Assembly (NCBI GenBank): GCA_029168955.1
Contig: JAPDOI010000066.1
Coordinates: forward strand, 2,248,001-2,312,000
Reading direction: 5' to 3'
From: Aplectana chamaeleonis
Taxonomy: Eukaryota > Nematoda > Chromadorea > Rhabditida > Cosmocercidae
Length of the DNA: 64,000 nucleotides
How positions within the stretch are numbered: the stretch's first letter is position 1; every line of letters begins with the position of its first letter. The notes beneath the pieces are model-generated. The model was given only the letters and a program-made list of their open reading frames with translations. It searched no databases and had not been told where the DNA came from. This document shows, piece after piece, positions 35,260-45,513 of this stretch. The position numbers were made by a program, and so were the translations under genes.

Positions 35260-35603
35260 AAGGAGCCATTCATACTCCTCTACGCCAGCGCGCGACGCGC
35301 TTGCGGAGACTGTGAATACTCCAGTGGTGACGCATGGCGGAGCGGAATAGATTGGGCCTTAACTTTCCCGAAACAGCAAATTATGTACACGCGTTCACCG
35401 ACATGGTAGCATAGTACTGGAAGTACTCACTATGGAACTTAATGAAACTGATGATGGATTAATAATGAAAATAATTCATCCTTGGTTACGGCCGTAGCAG
35501 TTAGTGTCACGCGCTTGCCGCGCGGGCGAAAAAAGGCGAATCAAACTCATGCGTCACACCCGCGCGTAATGCGCTGGCGTTGAAGAATATGAATAAAGCC
35601 TAA
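35260..35603. mobile_element. Diverged member of the TTAGGCGCTATTCATACT MITE family
   Basis: The left end AAGGAGCCATTCATACTCCTC and right end (complement) resemble the termini of the better preserved copy at 50262-50676. Both have CG-rich subterminal blocks (CAGCGCGCGACGCGC; CCCGCGCGTAATGCGC) and an AT-rich middle. No coding frame. Confidence 0.55.
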
Positions 35604-36539
35604 GACAGTGCAGTGCAGCTGCGCGGTTGTTTATCGATACCTTTGCGCAGCGCGCCTACCAACACCATTGGCCGTTGTCCATCCGCATGTAACGCGGGGA
35701 AATGCATTTTACAAACCATTCGCATGCATAATTGGAGCGAAATTAGCGAGAAGGGTATTCAGAGAATTTCAGAGAAACCATAACAAGAGGGCTGTCAGAG
35801 GGCTGACAAAACCTGGTGCAGCAGACCTCGTGAATGTGACGCGATTAATTCTCATCAGTAGTTCAAAAGAACGAGCGTTTTCATAGCCGTGTGAGAATCA
35901 CAATTCCAACACCATCATATTTGTTGCTATCCTCCGGGAAACGTAGCATACAACGAACGGACTAGGATGTCGGTATTGTCGTCGATTGAATTACCCAGGT
36001 TTTCAGCACTAGGCCCCGCACGAACGCTTACCTGCAAAGTGTTCGCGGGTAAGCCGCCTGATAGGCGACAAGCCTCAGCGAAATAAAAGCTAAATATACC
36101 GAGGCCATGAGGTAGCCGCGCCGTAGACGCCAATTAGCAGGGAAATAGAACATTCACAACGGATTCGCGACAACGCCGGGAAGATTACGCCAAAATCTGC
36201 AAAATAACCTCGATAGGCGCGCAATGGACGGCAAGTATCCGCGAAAAACCGCGGTCGCAAACTTCACGCGAAATATTCGAGTAATTGAGAGTAATTAGTC
36301 GCTAAATATCCGCGAAAGATACACACACGAATTAGCCGTGAAATAGCCATATAAGTGCGTGTCCGTTGGTCAGCAAAGCAGGGTCCAGTAGCCCACTGGC
36401 AAAGTTCTCGGAGGAATGACGACCCCACGATAAAAAATGCACGAATCATTCTGAAAAATGTGTTCTCACCGGAGGTCCTCACCACCAGATAACAATTTTT
36501 TTTTCTTTTTTTTACGAGTAGAACTTTTACGACACCCAC
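35604..36539. other. No gene recognised
   Basis: Mixed sequence with several CGCGAAA/TTCGCG motifs at about 36160-36320. A 92-codon frame at 35608-35886 (+) has no recognisable domain. I found no clear repeat termini. Confidence 0.3.
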
Positions 36540-37580
36540 CGTTCCCCGTTGGAAAGTTCACAACCGCACTAGACCCGGGGGTCGTAGTGCTGTCAAGGTC
36601 GGACAAGATGCTGCGCTGATAAATGGGGCTTAATTCAAAGTAAAGAGCTGTGACCAGCGGGGTGTTGTGACCGATCTCAGCGGAGCTACGACCCCCTTTG
36701 GTGACATTTTCGGAAAAAAAATTGGCGAATTTTTACGAACCACACCTTCTCCTTCTTCTCTGCTCCTTCTTCTTTTCTTTTTTCCTTCTCGCATGCGGAA
36801 ATTTAGTTCAGAAATCATATGATTCCCACCACATTTTAGCAAATTTTTCTTTTACACGGGCGACATTTGTACGACCCTCCACCGTCCCTCTTTTCCTCCA
36901 GTCACAACCCCGCTGTACCGTTGGGGTCGTAGCCCTGCTGAGGTCGGACACCAAGATCCGGTGAACCCTCTGTCCAAACTTCATTGAATGGTTCAATTCA
37001 CACTGAAAAGTACCCAGTGAGAAGGTAAAATCGTCCGATTTGGTTTGAAGTAAGCCCCAAAGCTGCAGTGTTCGGTTGACAAACAAAACTAGCCTAATTC
37101 AAAACAACAAAAGATTCCGAATTTTTTTTTCCAATTCCTTCGCCTCTGATTTTGTCTTTTCTGAAGCAATTCTTACGATCCTCACCCAAAATTTTCAATT
37201 TTTTTCAAAATTTTTTGCTAACCGCACCCCTCCCACCACCCGTTGAGAAGTAGACAGTAACGCGTCACCCTAGGTCCGGCGTGGTTGTGACCGGAGGTAA
37301 AAAGGGTGGACGGGGGTCGTAAAAGAATCGGCCAAAAAAAGGAGAATGTGCAAAAATGGGAAAGGGTCTTTCTTAAAAATTTTTGACAAAGTTTTTATCT
37401 AATAAAGTGGGTTAGCAAAAATTTCGGACCTTAGAAAACTCGAGAATTGTGGTCACCAAAAGATAGGGGTCGTAGCTCCGTCGAGATCGGTCACAAGGCC
37501 CTGCTCGGGGTTCGGCGCGGGGTGGGAACTCCACAGGGGGATCTGAACTGCGTAAGGGTGTCTGAGCTCCGCCGAGAGAC
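36540..37580. repeat. Diverged repeats with GGGGTCGTAG motif
   Basis: The motif GGGGTCGTAG (or GACCCC complement) followed by CTCCGCTGAG/GAGGTCGG recurs near 36580, 36690, 36923 and 37467, within longer blocks that resemble each other (for example ACCCACCGTTCCCCGTTGG at 36535 and CCTCCACCGTCCC at 36876). Units are partly direct and partly inverted, about 150-320 bases apart. Probably an old transposon interior; no coding frame. Confidence 0.45.
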
Positions 37581-38437
37581 CGAACAGACCTTTAATTCAG
37601 AATGGGGGTATTCAATATTTTCATGAAGAATGCGGTTATACCTTCAAATTTGCAAAAATTCTCCTCTTCTTTGAATTTAATAAAAAAACACAAAGTAACG
37701 CAATAGCGAAGAGGTTCTGAGAAAATCGCCAAACATTTCACCAAATCACGCTCCTGGAGGGCGGTCTGGATGAAATCCGCCTTCTCCACACCTCGTGCAG
37801 TCCCTTGGCCCAGCTGCGTCCTGGGCCAGTTCGAATCACGTATTCTCTGTGTATTCAAAAACGTCGCGGCGCGGAAAAATGGGCGTGGCCAAGCTCGATG
37901 AGACAGTAGCCAAATTCTTGCAATAGCACCAATCTGTGACGTCCTTGATGATCCAAAAAAAATGCTAAACTTACAGACCGTCTTTACAATTATCCGATTT
38001 TTCGGAAGCCCTCAACACTCTTCCGATTTCTGGACCAAAAATTTTACGATATCTCTATCGCACTGTCCCGCTAGACAATTGTGATATAAAAATGCTCGAA
38101 GATTTGCAATTTCGGGTGTGACAATGTTGAACCGGAAGTGAAAAGCCTGGGGTATACTCTTCTAAAAGGAGACTGAATCAAACCTCTTTCCAGAAGAGTG
38201 TACCCTAAACCAAATCAATCAACAATTCTCGATTTGGCAAGGGGTTAGATTAAGAGCCTCAATGAGCTTTTACTGTTTCCAAGAGCAAAGATACACAGAT
38301 AGTAAGGTTAAGGTTGGGCACTATTCCTATACACGGACTCGGGTGGTCAAGACGGTCTTCAATTTTTTGGGAGATTACGCTGTGTTACGGTACTTATACC
38401 GTAGTAGCTCGAAGCGTTTCCGCGCATCATTTGATCA
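37581..38437. other. No gene recognised
   Basis: Contains ATCAAACCTCTTTCCAGAAG and CTTCTAAAAGGAGACTGAATC around 38156-38200 (a local imperfect hairpin, AGAAGAGTGTACCCTA / GGGTATACTCTTCT). No gene or RNA is recognisable. Confidence 0.35.
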
Positions 38438-38855
38438 GGCAGCGTCCATACGTAGCGAGAGCGTGTATTCGCGCTGTTGTGCGCCTCTCGGAGCTCCTCA
38501 ACGCTGGAGTAGCCCGTGCCCGCAATTAAGCACTGCCAAACACCCCCACCTCGTATTGATTCGACTGACAATCATTGACCGGGTGATCAATCGCTCGAAT
38601 CGGCGCGACGGCTGATCATTTTCCAATGATTGTGTATTCTGTGATAGGGTTATGGGGTACAAGGGCAAATACGTTGCAACAGGTCTAGTATCTCCTACGT
38701 AAGAGATTTAGCAGCAAGCTCGAAATTCGCTGCTTCCTTCTCGAGCTGGCGTAAGCGCGCGAGGGCGAGCGCGCGTGTGCGGTAAGCAAACGTGTGCCCT
38801 TGATGAACATCGATTTTGCGTAATTGTACGCTCCCGCAACGTATGGACGCCGCCT
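38438..38855. mobile_element. MITE with GGCAGCGTCCATACGT ends, copy 1
   Basis: The left end GGCAGCGTCCATACGTAGCG and right end (complement of GGCGGCGTCCATACGT) define a 418-bp element. Its interior matches 52771-53159 in the same orientation: CAACGCTGGAGTAGCCCGTG, GACCGGGTGATCA.TCGCTCG, GTGTGCCCTTG. A third family member is at 50988-51452. GCGCGC-rich subterminal blocks; no coding frame. Confidence 0.8.
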
Positions 38856-39184
38856 CAAAACGCGAACTCTCCCGCCACTTACCACATTTGAATTTCGCGC
38901 CGCATCTGATTTCGGATTGGAACGCGTTTGTCCAACACTAAATGGACGTTTTTGAAAAGGAGGGCTGCTGCGGAAGTGCAGCGGACTCTTTTGTCGTGTG
39001 CCGTCGCCAGTTTGTCTCTGGTAAGATCCATGATTCCTTTAGTTTAGCTCCCAAAGTGAATTGACAGCCCGATTTTTACGTTTGGTACGTAAAGGTTGAT
39101 TTTTTCTCGCTCAAACCTCTTATCCAAGAGGTTAACTGCGGCGCTTAGCCCAAGTGGGAAACTTCCCGGATTCGCTGTTGAATC

Positions 39185-40270
39185 CTACAATACCGCCCGC
39201 GACTTTGGGAAAAACGGCGTTTTCACCGCCTTTTTCCGCCGGAAAGCGCCGCTTTCTCATAACTTCGCTCAAAAAGGTCCGTTTGGGTTGTCAGGGGCAT
39301 ATTTAGAATCATCATCGAGAGCTCTTCATTTTGAGCTCACACATGTTTTACCCGGCAAACAAGGCATTTAGGGTCAACACAATCAATCGAGTGTATGAAA
39401 ACTGAGGCTAGATATCAAATTGGCGTAAATATTCGACTTCATTTTTCGAAGCCAAAATCACCGGGATGGTGCTGGGCGGGAAATGCCTCCAGAGAGGTTT
39501 CAATTGTTTAAAAGGAGTCTATACCAAGCGTGGCTGTGATCGCGGGCACCTTGAGCCCGAGCGAAGGACGATGACTGTGTCAGCCGGGGCGCCAATTAGG
39601 GGAAAAACGCTGTTTTAGCACGTCCCAAAATGTGAAAACACAAATTTTCCGGATGGGCTGGCGCAGTGCTTATTTGAAAGAAAATCAAAAACTAATGTGG
39701 TAGGCCGAGTCGCAGGTCGATTGGTTCCGTTTGAGCAGAGAACGGGACGTCGTCGATCGATGGTCGCTTTTCAAAGCCAAAATCACTGGGATGGCGCTGG
39801 GCGGGAAACGCCTCCAGAGAGGTTTTAACTGTTCAAAAGAAGTCTATACCAAGCGTGGTTGTGATCGCGGGCACCTTGAGGCCGAGCGATGGACGATGAC
39901 TGTGTCTGCCGGGGCGTCGAAAAGGCTAAAAATCACCAATTTCCACTTTCGCCACTTCCATAAATTGGTCTATAATACTTGTGCATAACTCGTTCCAGAC
40001 CTGCTCGGTTGTTATGAAGTCAAATATTTACCCCAATTTGATATCTAGCTTCAGTTTTCGTACACTCGATTGATTGTGTTAATCATATATGCCTTCTCTG
40101 CCAGGTAAGACACGTGTGAGCTTAAAATGACGATTTCTCGATGTTGATTCTAGATATGCCCCTGACAACCCAAACGGACCTCTTTGAACGAAGGTATGAG
40201 AAAGCGGCGCTTTCCGGCGGAAAAAAGCGCCGAAAAGGCCGTTTTTCCCAAAGTCGCGTGCGGTATTGTA
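39185..40270. mobile_element. Long palindromic element with internal direct repeats
   Basis: Arms 39185-39445 and 40010-40270 are inverted complements (blocks GCGACTTTGGGAAAAACGG, AAAGCGCCGCTTTCTCAT and ATCAATCGAGTGTA). Inside are two direct copies of a roughly 150-bp sequence (39445-39600 and 39770-39920). Both contain TCTATACCAAGCGTGG and GATCGCGGGCACCTTGAG. No transposase is seen. Confidence 0.75.
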
Positions 40271-41156
40271 TTGAGCTGTTGAATAATGTAGAAATACAGT
40301 GAAAATAACACAAGTAGGACACCGATAAGGCTGGAGGAAATGGAAACGACAAAAAGAGATTTTGATAGGAGAAAGCCGGGTGCCGGGACGAACGTCGAGA
40401 TGATAATGTTATTGATTCGATATGCCACGTGTACTAGCAGATGTTGTCGATTACTTGTTACAGCATGTCAGCTCTCGAAGGTAGCAGTTAAGTTGTTGGT
40501 CTTGGCACAAGTTGATGGATCGTTATTGACAACTGTAAACCCCCTTTCAAAGAGGGTGTTAAGTTGTTTTTCAGGTCCACGCGCACGAACAGTGGGTGTT
40601 TAGTTGAATGGGTGGTTTTTAGCGGGGATTTCAGTTGAAAAAGCGGGGGTTTAAGTTGAAACGACCAAAAAAGCTGGTCGTTTACTTGTTTCAGGGGTTT
40701 TAACGAGCGTTTAAGTTGTTGAAAAACTTTTGAGAAAGCAGATGCCCTGATGAAATCTCGTGCTCCCGAGGAAGAAAAACAAAAGAAGTCGCATCGGATT
40801 GAAGCACACTAGCAACGGCAGACGGCAGACGCTAGGAAGACTGTTCAGTTCTAAGCAAAAAGAGTTCAACAATTGTACTGTTACGATCAACAGTCATAAT
40901 AAATAAAAAATAAATGAAAACAGAAAATTAAGTTCGAAGCACATGTTCATGTCTCACTATAAGTATTCATGAAAGCCATCAGTCCACCACTAGGCGAGTT
41001 ACCCTGATGTTTCGCTTCATACAAGAAAGAAGAAATCAATAAAACAGTGTTTCATCATATAATCCATAATGAATAGTACTACAAAACGCAATTTATTAGT
41101 ATGCGTCCACCATCCCTTGCCATTGACCTCAAATTTTGTTGGCTGAAGAATATGTG
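40271..41156. other. No gene recognised; GTTAAGTTG-rich stretch
   Basis: 40450-40730 has many AAGTTGTTG / GTTTAAGTTG motifs, like 16175-16470. The rest is AT-rich. No exon of the local gene family and no RNA gene are present. Confidence 0.35.
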
Positions 41157-41687
41157 TTAAAGGCAGTGGTCGCGATAAAATATGATTGTCTTCTTTTCCT
41201 CTCTAAGCCCTTCACTGGGCTTAGAGTAGTAGGAGCTATAAGAAAAAATCGCAAAAATCCGCTGTTCCGAGCCAAAATTCAAACCTGAACTTTCCTGTCT
41301 TTTGATGGTGGGTGAACCCACTCCACATCCTCGAACAACAGCTGGCTTGAAATTGAATTTCAATCAATGAACCTTGGGATTTATATACACATCTAGTCAA
41401 AAACGTCGTCTGAAGTGATTGCTTTCATTGTTCATCTGTTTTTACTAGGTAAATTTGCATTTGTGTCTGCCTTTGATTGTCGATGATTTTTGACTGCTCG
41501 GCATGCAACGGCGATTTTTTTAGGCGGCGCTGTGATCGTGTGCGCGGAGTGGCATCTTGGGGCCCTAGAAACTCCAATTCTAGCACGTTTTTCACCGCGC
41601 AACCTTTATAGTTTTCAGCTATTTTAGATCAAAGTAGATTTTTGTAGTTTTTCCGATAACGTTTTCCATCGTGACCACTGCCTTCAA
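41157..41687. mobile_element. TTAA-family MITE, diverged copy
   Basis: The left end TTAAAGGCAGTGGTCGCGAT and right end (complement of TGAAGGCAGTGGTCACGAT) mark a 531-bp element. GTGGTC replaces the GTGTTC of the other members. The interior is noncoding and does not align with the 44.9/60.3-kb copies by eye. Confidence 0.7.
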
Positions 41688-41864
41688 ACAAGCATGCACA
41701 CATTTCGAGAGCCACTTTATAAGATTCACAATTCTATGGAAAGATTCTTACGACCCGTTTTGCAAGAGTTGACCGTTTGATCTGAAAGTCTGCTCGAACT
41801 ACACAGATTCAAGAAAATTGATAATCACTTGACAAATATTGTTAACTGATCGCTCATAAGTGTA

Positions 41865-42570
41865 CTCTGCCAGCGCGTAGCTAGATGCTTCACACAGAAA
41901 CGGGAGGTGCCCAGGGTTTCGGAGGCATCTAGTCTGATCTGGACACGAGAACTCATTAAAATTTCGGAAAGTTTAGCATTAGTTGGTGAAATTTTAGCTA
42001 GAGCACCCGCATATTCTACTCAAAACCTCGTTACAGCACTGGGTCGATCGACCCAATCATGTCCTGAACCGTACTAGAAAAGCGTTCCCAGCTACAATCG
42101 ACCGCAACGCCGTTTCTTCCCCACGGACTGCATCATCTCAGCGGTCGAAATTATCCTTAACAACTTCTTCCAAAGAGCGACACGGGGTCACCCTCCGCGA
42201 CCAGCCACAGAGTGTCGAATAATCACTCAGTGAGATGTCTGGGCCAACACTGTTGGAACGGCATCCCTGCGTTCCGCGTAGCCAGCGCGGGTTCGAGATT
42301 GCATCTCAACACAGGCTGTCGTTAAATTCGTAGATTTTCGCTGCAAAGCTATAGCGAGAATATACGGGTTTTACGATAGAGAGATCAATGTATCTATTTC
42401 AGCCTTCGTTTTTTACGTAGAATATGAGTAGAATTCGCACCCCCGTTCCTTCGACGCAAGAATATGCGGCTCCCAGCTATTGTAGCTAAGGCCTGCAAAT
42501 TCTCGCTACATGGAATGGGGCGGCGTTACAGGCCGCACCCTCGGAATCATCTAGCTACGCGTTGGCAGAG
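41865..42570. mobile_element. CTCTGCC-family MITE, copy 2, with TA target duplication
   Basis: The ends are CTCTGCCAGCGCGTAGCTAG and the complement of CTCTGCCAACGCGTAGCTAG, with TA on both sides (41863-41864, 42571-42572). The interior corresponds to 7309-8046 in reverse orientation. A TA duplication suggests the Tc1/mariner superfamily; this is inference because no transposase is present. Confidence 0.8.
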
Positions 42571-43042
42571 TACAAAGGATAGCAATCACGATATGGCTTC
42601 AAGCGTCGACGACTGTAGTTTGCAGGTGTGCTGCTGAAACGTCTGCGGAGGGTACGCACCCGGCGATCAATGATCTCATGAGATTTTTCATGTAGATTCA
42701 ATGTACTGTGTTCGCATACCACCCCGTAGCAAGAGTTTTTGGTGCCTAAACCATGCTGACGTAGAGCTGCTAATATGATCAATGGCCCGAACACTTTAAA
42801 ATGTTTAACCTCGTCCTCCATGACGGCTAGGAGCTATCTAAAATTCGGGCTGTAGGCCATCTAGGAACTCCACCAGGTCATTCATCCAGCGAGAAGTGGA
42901 TTTCAGCTGGAACCCTTATGCCACACAGCACCCTCCGCATCGGCAACGATCCGAGTCCTCAGTGGTGCCGACTGAGCCGGATAGAATCATGGCTAAGCCT
43001 CTCTAACATCTTGCGCTACCGAACTCATTGATATCAGTCCTA
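42571..43042. other. No gene recognised
   Basis: Spacer between a MITE and the RTE copy. It carries the left target-site duplication of the RTE at about 43033-43044. No coding frame stands out. Confidence 0.35.
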
Positions 43043-43597
43043 TTCCGTGCAATCCAACCTTTCCATCTGCGTCTTTGGTGCTGCCCACGTCTCCGATCCG
43101 TACATCATGATAGGGCGAATAGCGGATAGGTAGACGCGCAACTTGACTTCCTTCGCGATGATGGTAGACCACAAACACTTGGTTAGACATTTAAATGCAG
43201 ACGTAGCTTTCGCACATCGTTGTCGAATATCCGCTGCATAACTACCATCGTTCTTCATCAAACAGCCCAAATAACAGAAATCGTCCACCAGTTCGATACG
43301 TTGTCCGTCCACACAAACTCCCGTTGAAGCCTCTGAGAGACCCACATCTGCTTGCATTTGTCGGGACGAATACGAAGTCCATAGGCTGCGGCATACTTCG
43401 AAACAAGGTTCACAATCCTCTGCAGTTTTGCGTTGTTTTCAGCGAATAACACAATGTCGTCGGCGTTCTCCAGGTCGACAAGGGAGTGTCCTGATGGTGT
43501 TAGGATGACATCCACAGGAAACTGTTCTGCAACTCTACGCATGATGTCATCAACGGCGAAGTTGAAAAGAAAAGGACCTGCAACGGCTCCTCGCCTT
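43043..43597 (-). pseudogene. RTE reverse transcriptase, inverted 5' part
   Basis: The minus strand encodes the RT core of an RTE-type LINE: RRGAVAGPFLFNFAVDDIMR (43590-43530), the active-site box as ENADDIVLFAEN (usually YADD; here Tyr is Asn), then KCKQMWVS, FCYLGCLMKNDGSYAADIRQ, RCAKATSAF and RLDCTE (43045). One frameshift lies near 43320-43340. The protein sequence stops at DCTE and resumes on the plus strand at 43598 with KLFRRLLG, exactly the next residues of RTE proteins. The segment is therefore an inverted piece of the same insertion. It cannot encode an active RT. Confidence 0.85.
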
Positions 43598-44093
43598 ACA
43601 AGCTTTTTAGGCGTTTGCTTGGATGTTTCTGACAGCGTGTATGCCGTAACGAAGACCTTTACAAGAAAATCGACGCAGTACATCAACGCTTGACACGAGG
43701 GAGGTGCCAGCATCCCCTAACGCCATCTCAAGCAGCAATGGAAAGTCGACTTCGACTGCTCGGGCATATACTGAGAAGAACGCCTTATCGTCTCGTACAA
43801 CACGCTTCAAGAATGCTTAAAAATCCTGTCTGGAAACGGCCACCTGGGCGCAGGTGAAAGTTCTGGACGGATGTGGTTAAAGAGGATTTGAAGTCACTCG
43901 GCATCGAAAGACGGTTCAGGCGCGATGTTTCGTTTCGCAGAGAATGGAATAGTGACAGCTGGATGGAATGTGTTCAAATTGTGGCTGAAGACCGTGAAAA
44001 ATTGACACGGCTGACTACTAGGACGGCACACCTCGGTGAAGATGCGGAATGACCGCGTCAGGCGGAAGCCAACCGATTAAGTCAAGTAAGTCA
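43598..44093 (+). pseudogene. RTE LINE 3' part
   Basis: The plus strand continues the RTE protein after the RT core: KLFRRLLGCF, stop, QRVCRNEDLYKKIDAVHQRL, then GHILRRTPYRLVQ, WKRPPGRR, a TGA where Trp is expected, KFWTDVVKEDLKSLGIERRF, WNSDSWMECVQIVAEDREKL and RTAHLGEDAE. It ends in the GACCGCGTCAGGCGGAAGCC tail and an AGTCAAGTAAGTCAATCAG run. ATCAGTCTTATT at 44094-44105 matches ATCAGTCCTATT at 43033-43044 (11 of 12), a target-site duplication for the whole 43043-44093 insertion. Confidence 0.85.
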
Positions 44094-44348
44094 ATCAGTC
44101 TTATTGCTCTGAGAAAAGACCAAGAAAATACGTTCAATCAATTTCAGCAGCAACTTCATCGGACACCATTACGTTATAGTATTTTGTGGTGTCAGACAAA
44201 CTCGAGCAGCCTTATGAGCCTGTGTGAAAAGCAGGTTCGTTCGCATTATACCCCTTTCCTATGCTGTCACTACATCTGGAAGCTCTTCTGAATTTAAATT
44301 TTCACACCTTCAGGTGGATTCCGGCTGAAACCTGGATGGCGTCTGCAT

Positions 44349-44665
44349 TAAGCCATTGTTATACCACCACGACAGGTCTGTCGCGGTCGCAGAACGCTGC
44401 GACGTCGCTGTCGCTGAGGGCCAGCGGTCGCTGTCGCTCAGCGACGTGCACTGCACTGCGACGGACAGCAGCGACAGCGACCAATAATCGCACGGTTTCC
44501 ACATTTCAGGCATAACATCCCCTTTCGAGCCAGCGACCGCGACAGAAGCTGCAAACTGTTCTTGCGACAGCGTTTTTCTACTGTGTGGGTCTGGTCCTGA
44601 CTTGATTTGTTACAGTTGACCGCACCTGTCGCGGTCGCAAACTTTTGGTATAACAATGGCCTTAG
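44349..44665. mobile_element. MITE with AAGCCATTGTTATACCA ends
   Basis: The left end TTAAGCCATTGTTATACCA and right end TGGTATAACAATGGCCTTAG are inverted copies (one extra G at the right). The 317-bp interior is built of degenerate GTCGCTGTCGC / GCGACAGCGAC blocks, themselves inverted between halves. No coding frame. Confidence 0.75.
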
Positions 44666-44881
44666 TACCAGGTCAACGACTGCAAATCTTTACATAGCGC
44701 TTGACCGGCGACATGCTGAGCGCAGAGGTTTAGCTATTCGTTCATGACTTCTGTGGGGGGCCGAGTAGCAAGTGGCATTTGAAAATATATTGCTACTGCT
44801 AATTTCTGCTTGTATACACAAGCTCCTAGAGACGGAGAAAACTGCTCAGTACTCATCAATCTGCTAGCAAAAATTTACTCC

Positions 44882-45340
44882 TTAAATACAGCGTTCACGA
44901 TGATTTTCGTCTCCGAGTTTTTCACATAAAATAATGCATTGGCCTCCAAGTGTTACCAAAATTACGAAGAAACGGCGAGAAACGCATTAGTGTGGACTAG
45001 TTTTCCGGTTGGATGAACATGTTCATGGTGGCTGTCACCGGTGGAAAACTAGGTCAATCGAAGATAGAAGAATATTTCATGCAAAGCAGGATTAGTTAGG
45101 GCCCTAAGGAAAGAACGGAGCAATAGAGAGTGGAGAATTGCAAGGGACGGGTCCAAAAAAGATTTCATTGTCACAAAAACACATCCTGTGATAGTTAAGA
45201 GGCGGGGTGATACTTGAAGATTTCGTGTACTTCTGGTGCATTTTTCTCAATTTCTAGGTCATTTTAGTTCTTCTCGGGGCCACTTAATCAATATAGCGAA
45301 TAACTTCGAAACTGAAGATTATCGTGAACACTGCCGTTAA
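44882..45340. mobile_element. TTAA-family MITE, copy paired with 60328-60819
   Basis: The ends are TTAAATACAGCGTTCACGAT and the complement of TTAACGGCAGTGTTCACGAT. The interior matches 60328-60819 nearly base for base over long runs, for example GTGTTACCAAAATTACGAAG, GAAGAATATTTCATGCAAA and GATTTCGTGTACTTCTGGTG. An internal segment of about 30 bases present in the other copy is missing here. No coding frame. Confidence 0.85.
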
Positions 45341-45513
45341 GTTGTGTTTCTGAAAACTGGCCCTCTGTAGATTTTTGCATTGGAATTCAGGCATATTCCT
45401 TAAAAAAACCTATCTTAGTTTTATGGCTTCATTTCAAGAATTAAAGAAAAAATTGAGGGGTTTGAACGTATACTGGTGGAACGCACTGTACACGCTGCAA
45501 AAGGCACAATTGT

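Noticed and set aside
43598..43713. Extension of the minus-strand RT frame to the right of 43597
   Set aside because: The sequence there encodes the RTE 3' part on the plus strand; the minus-strand reading is antisense.
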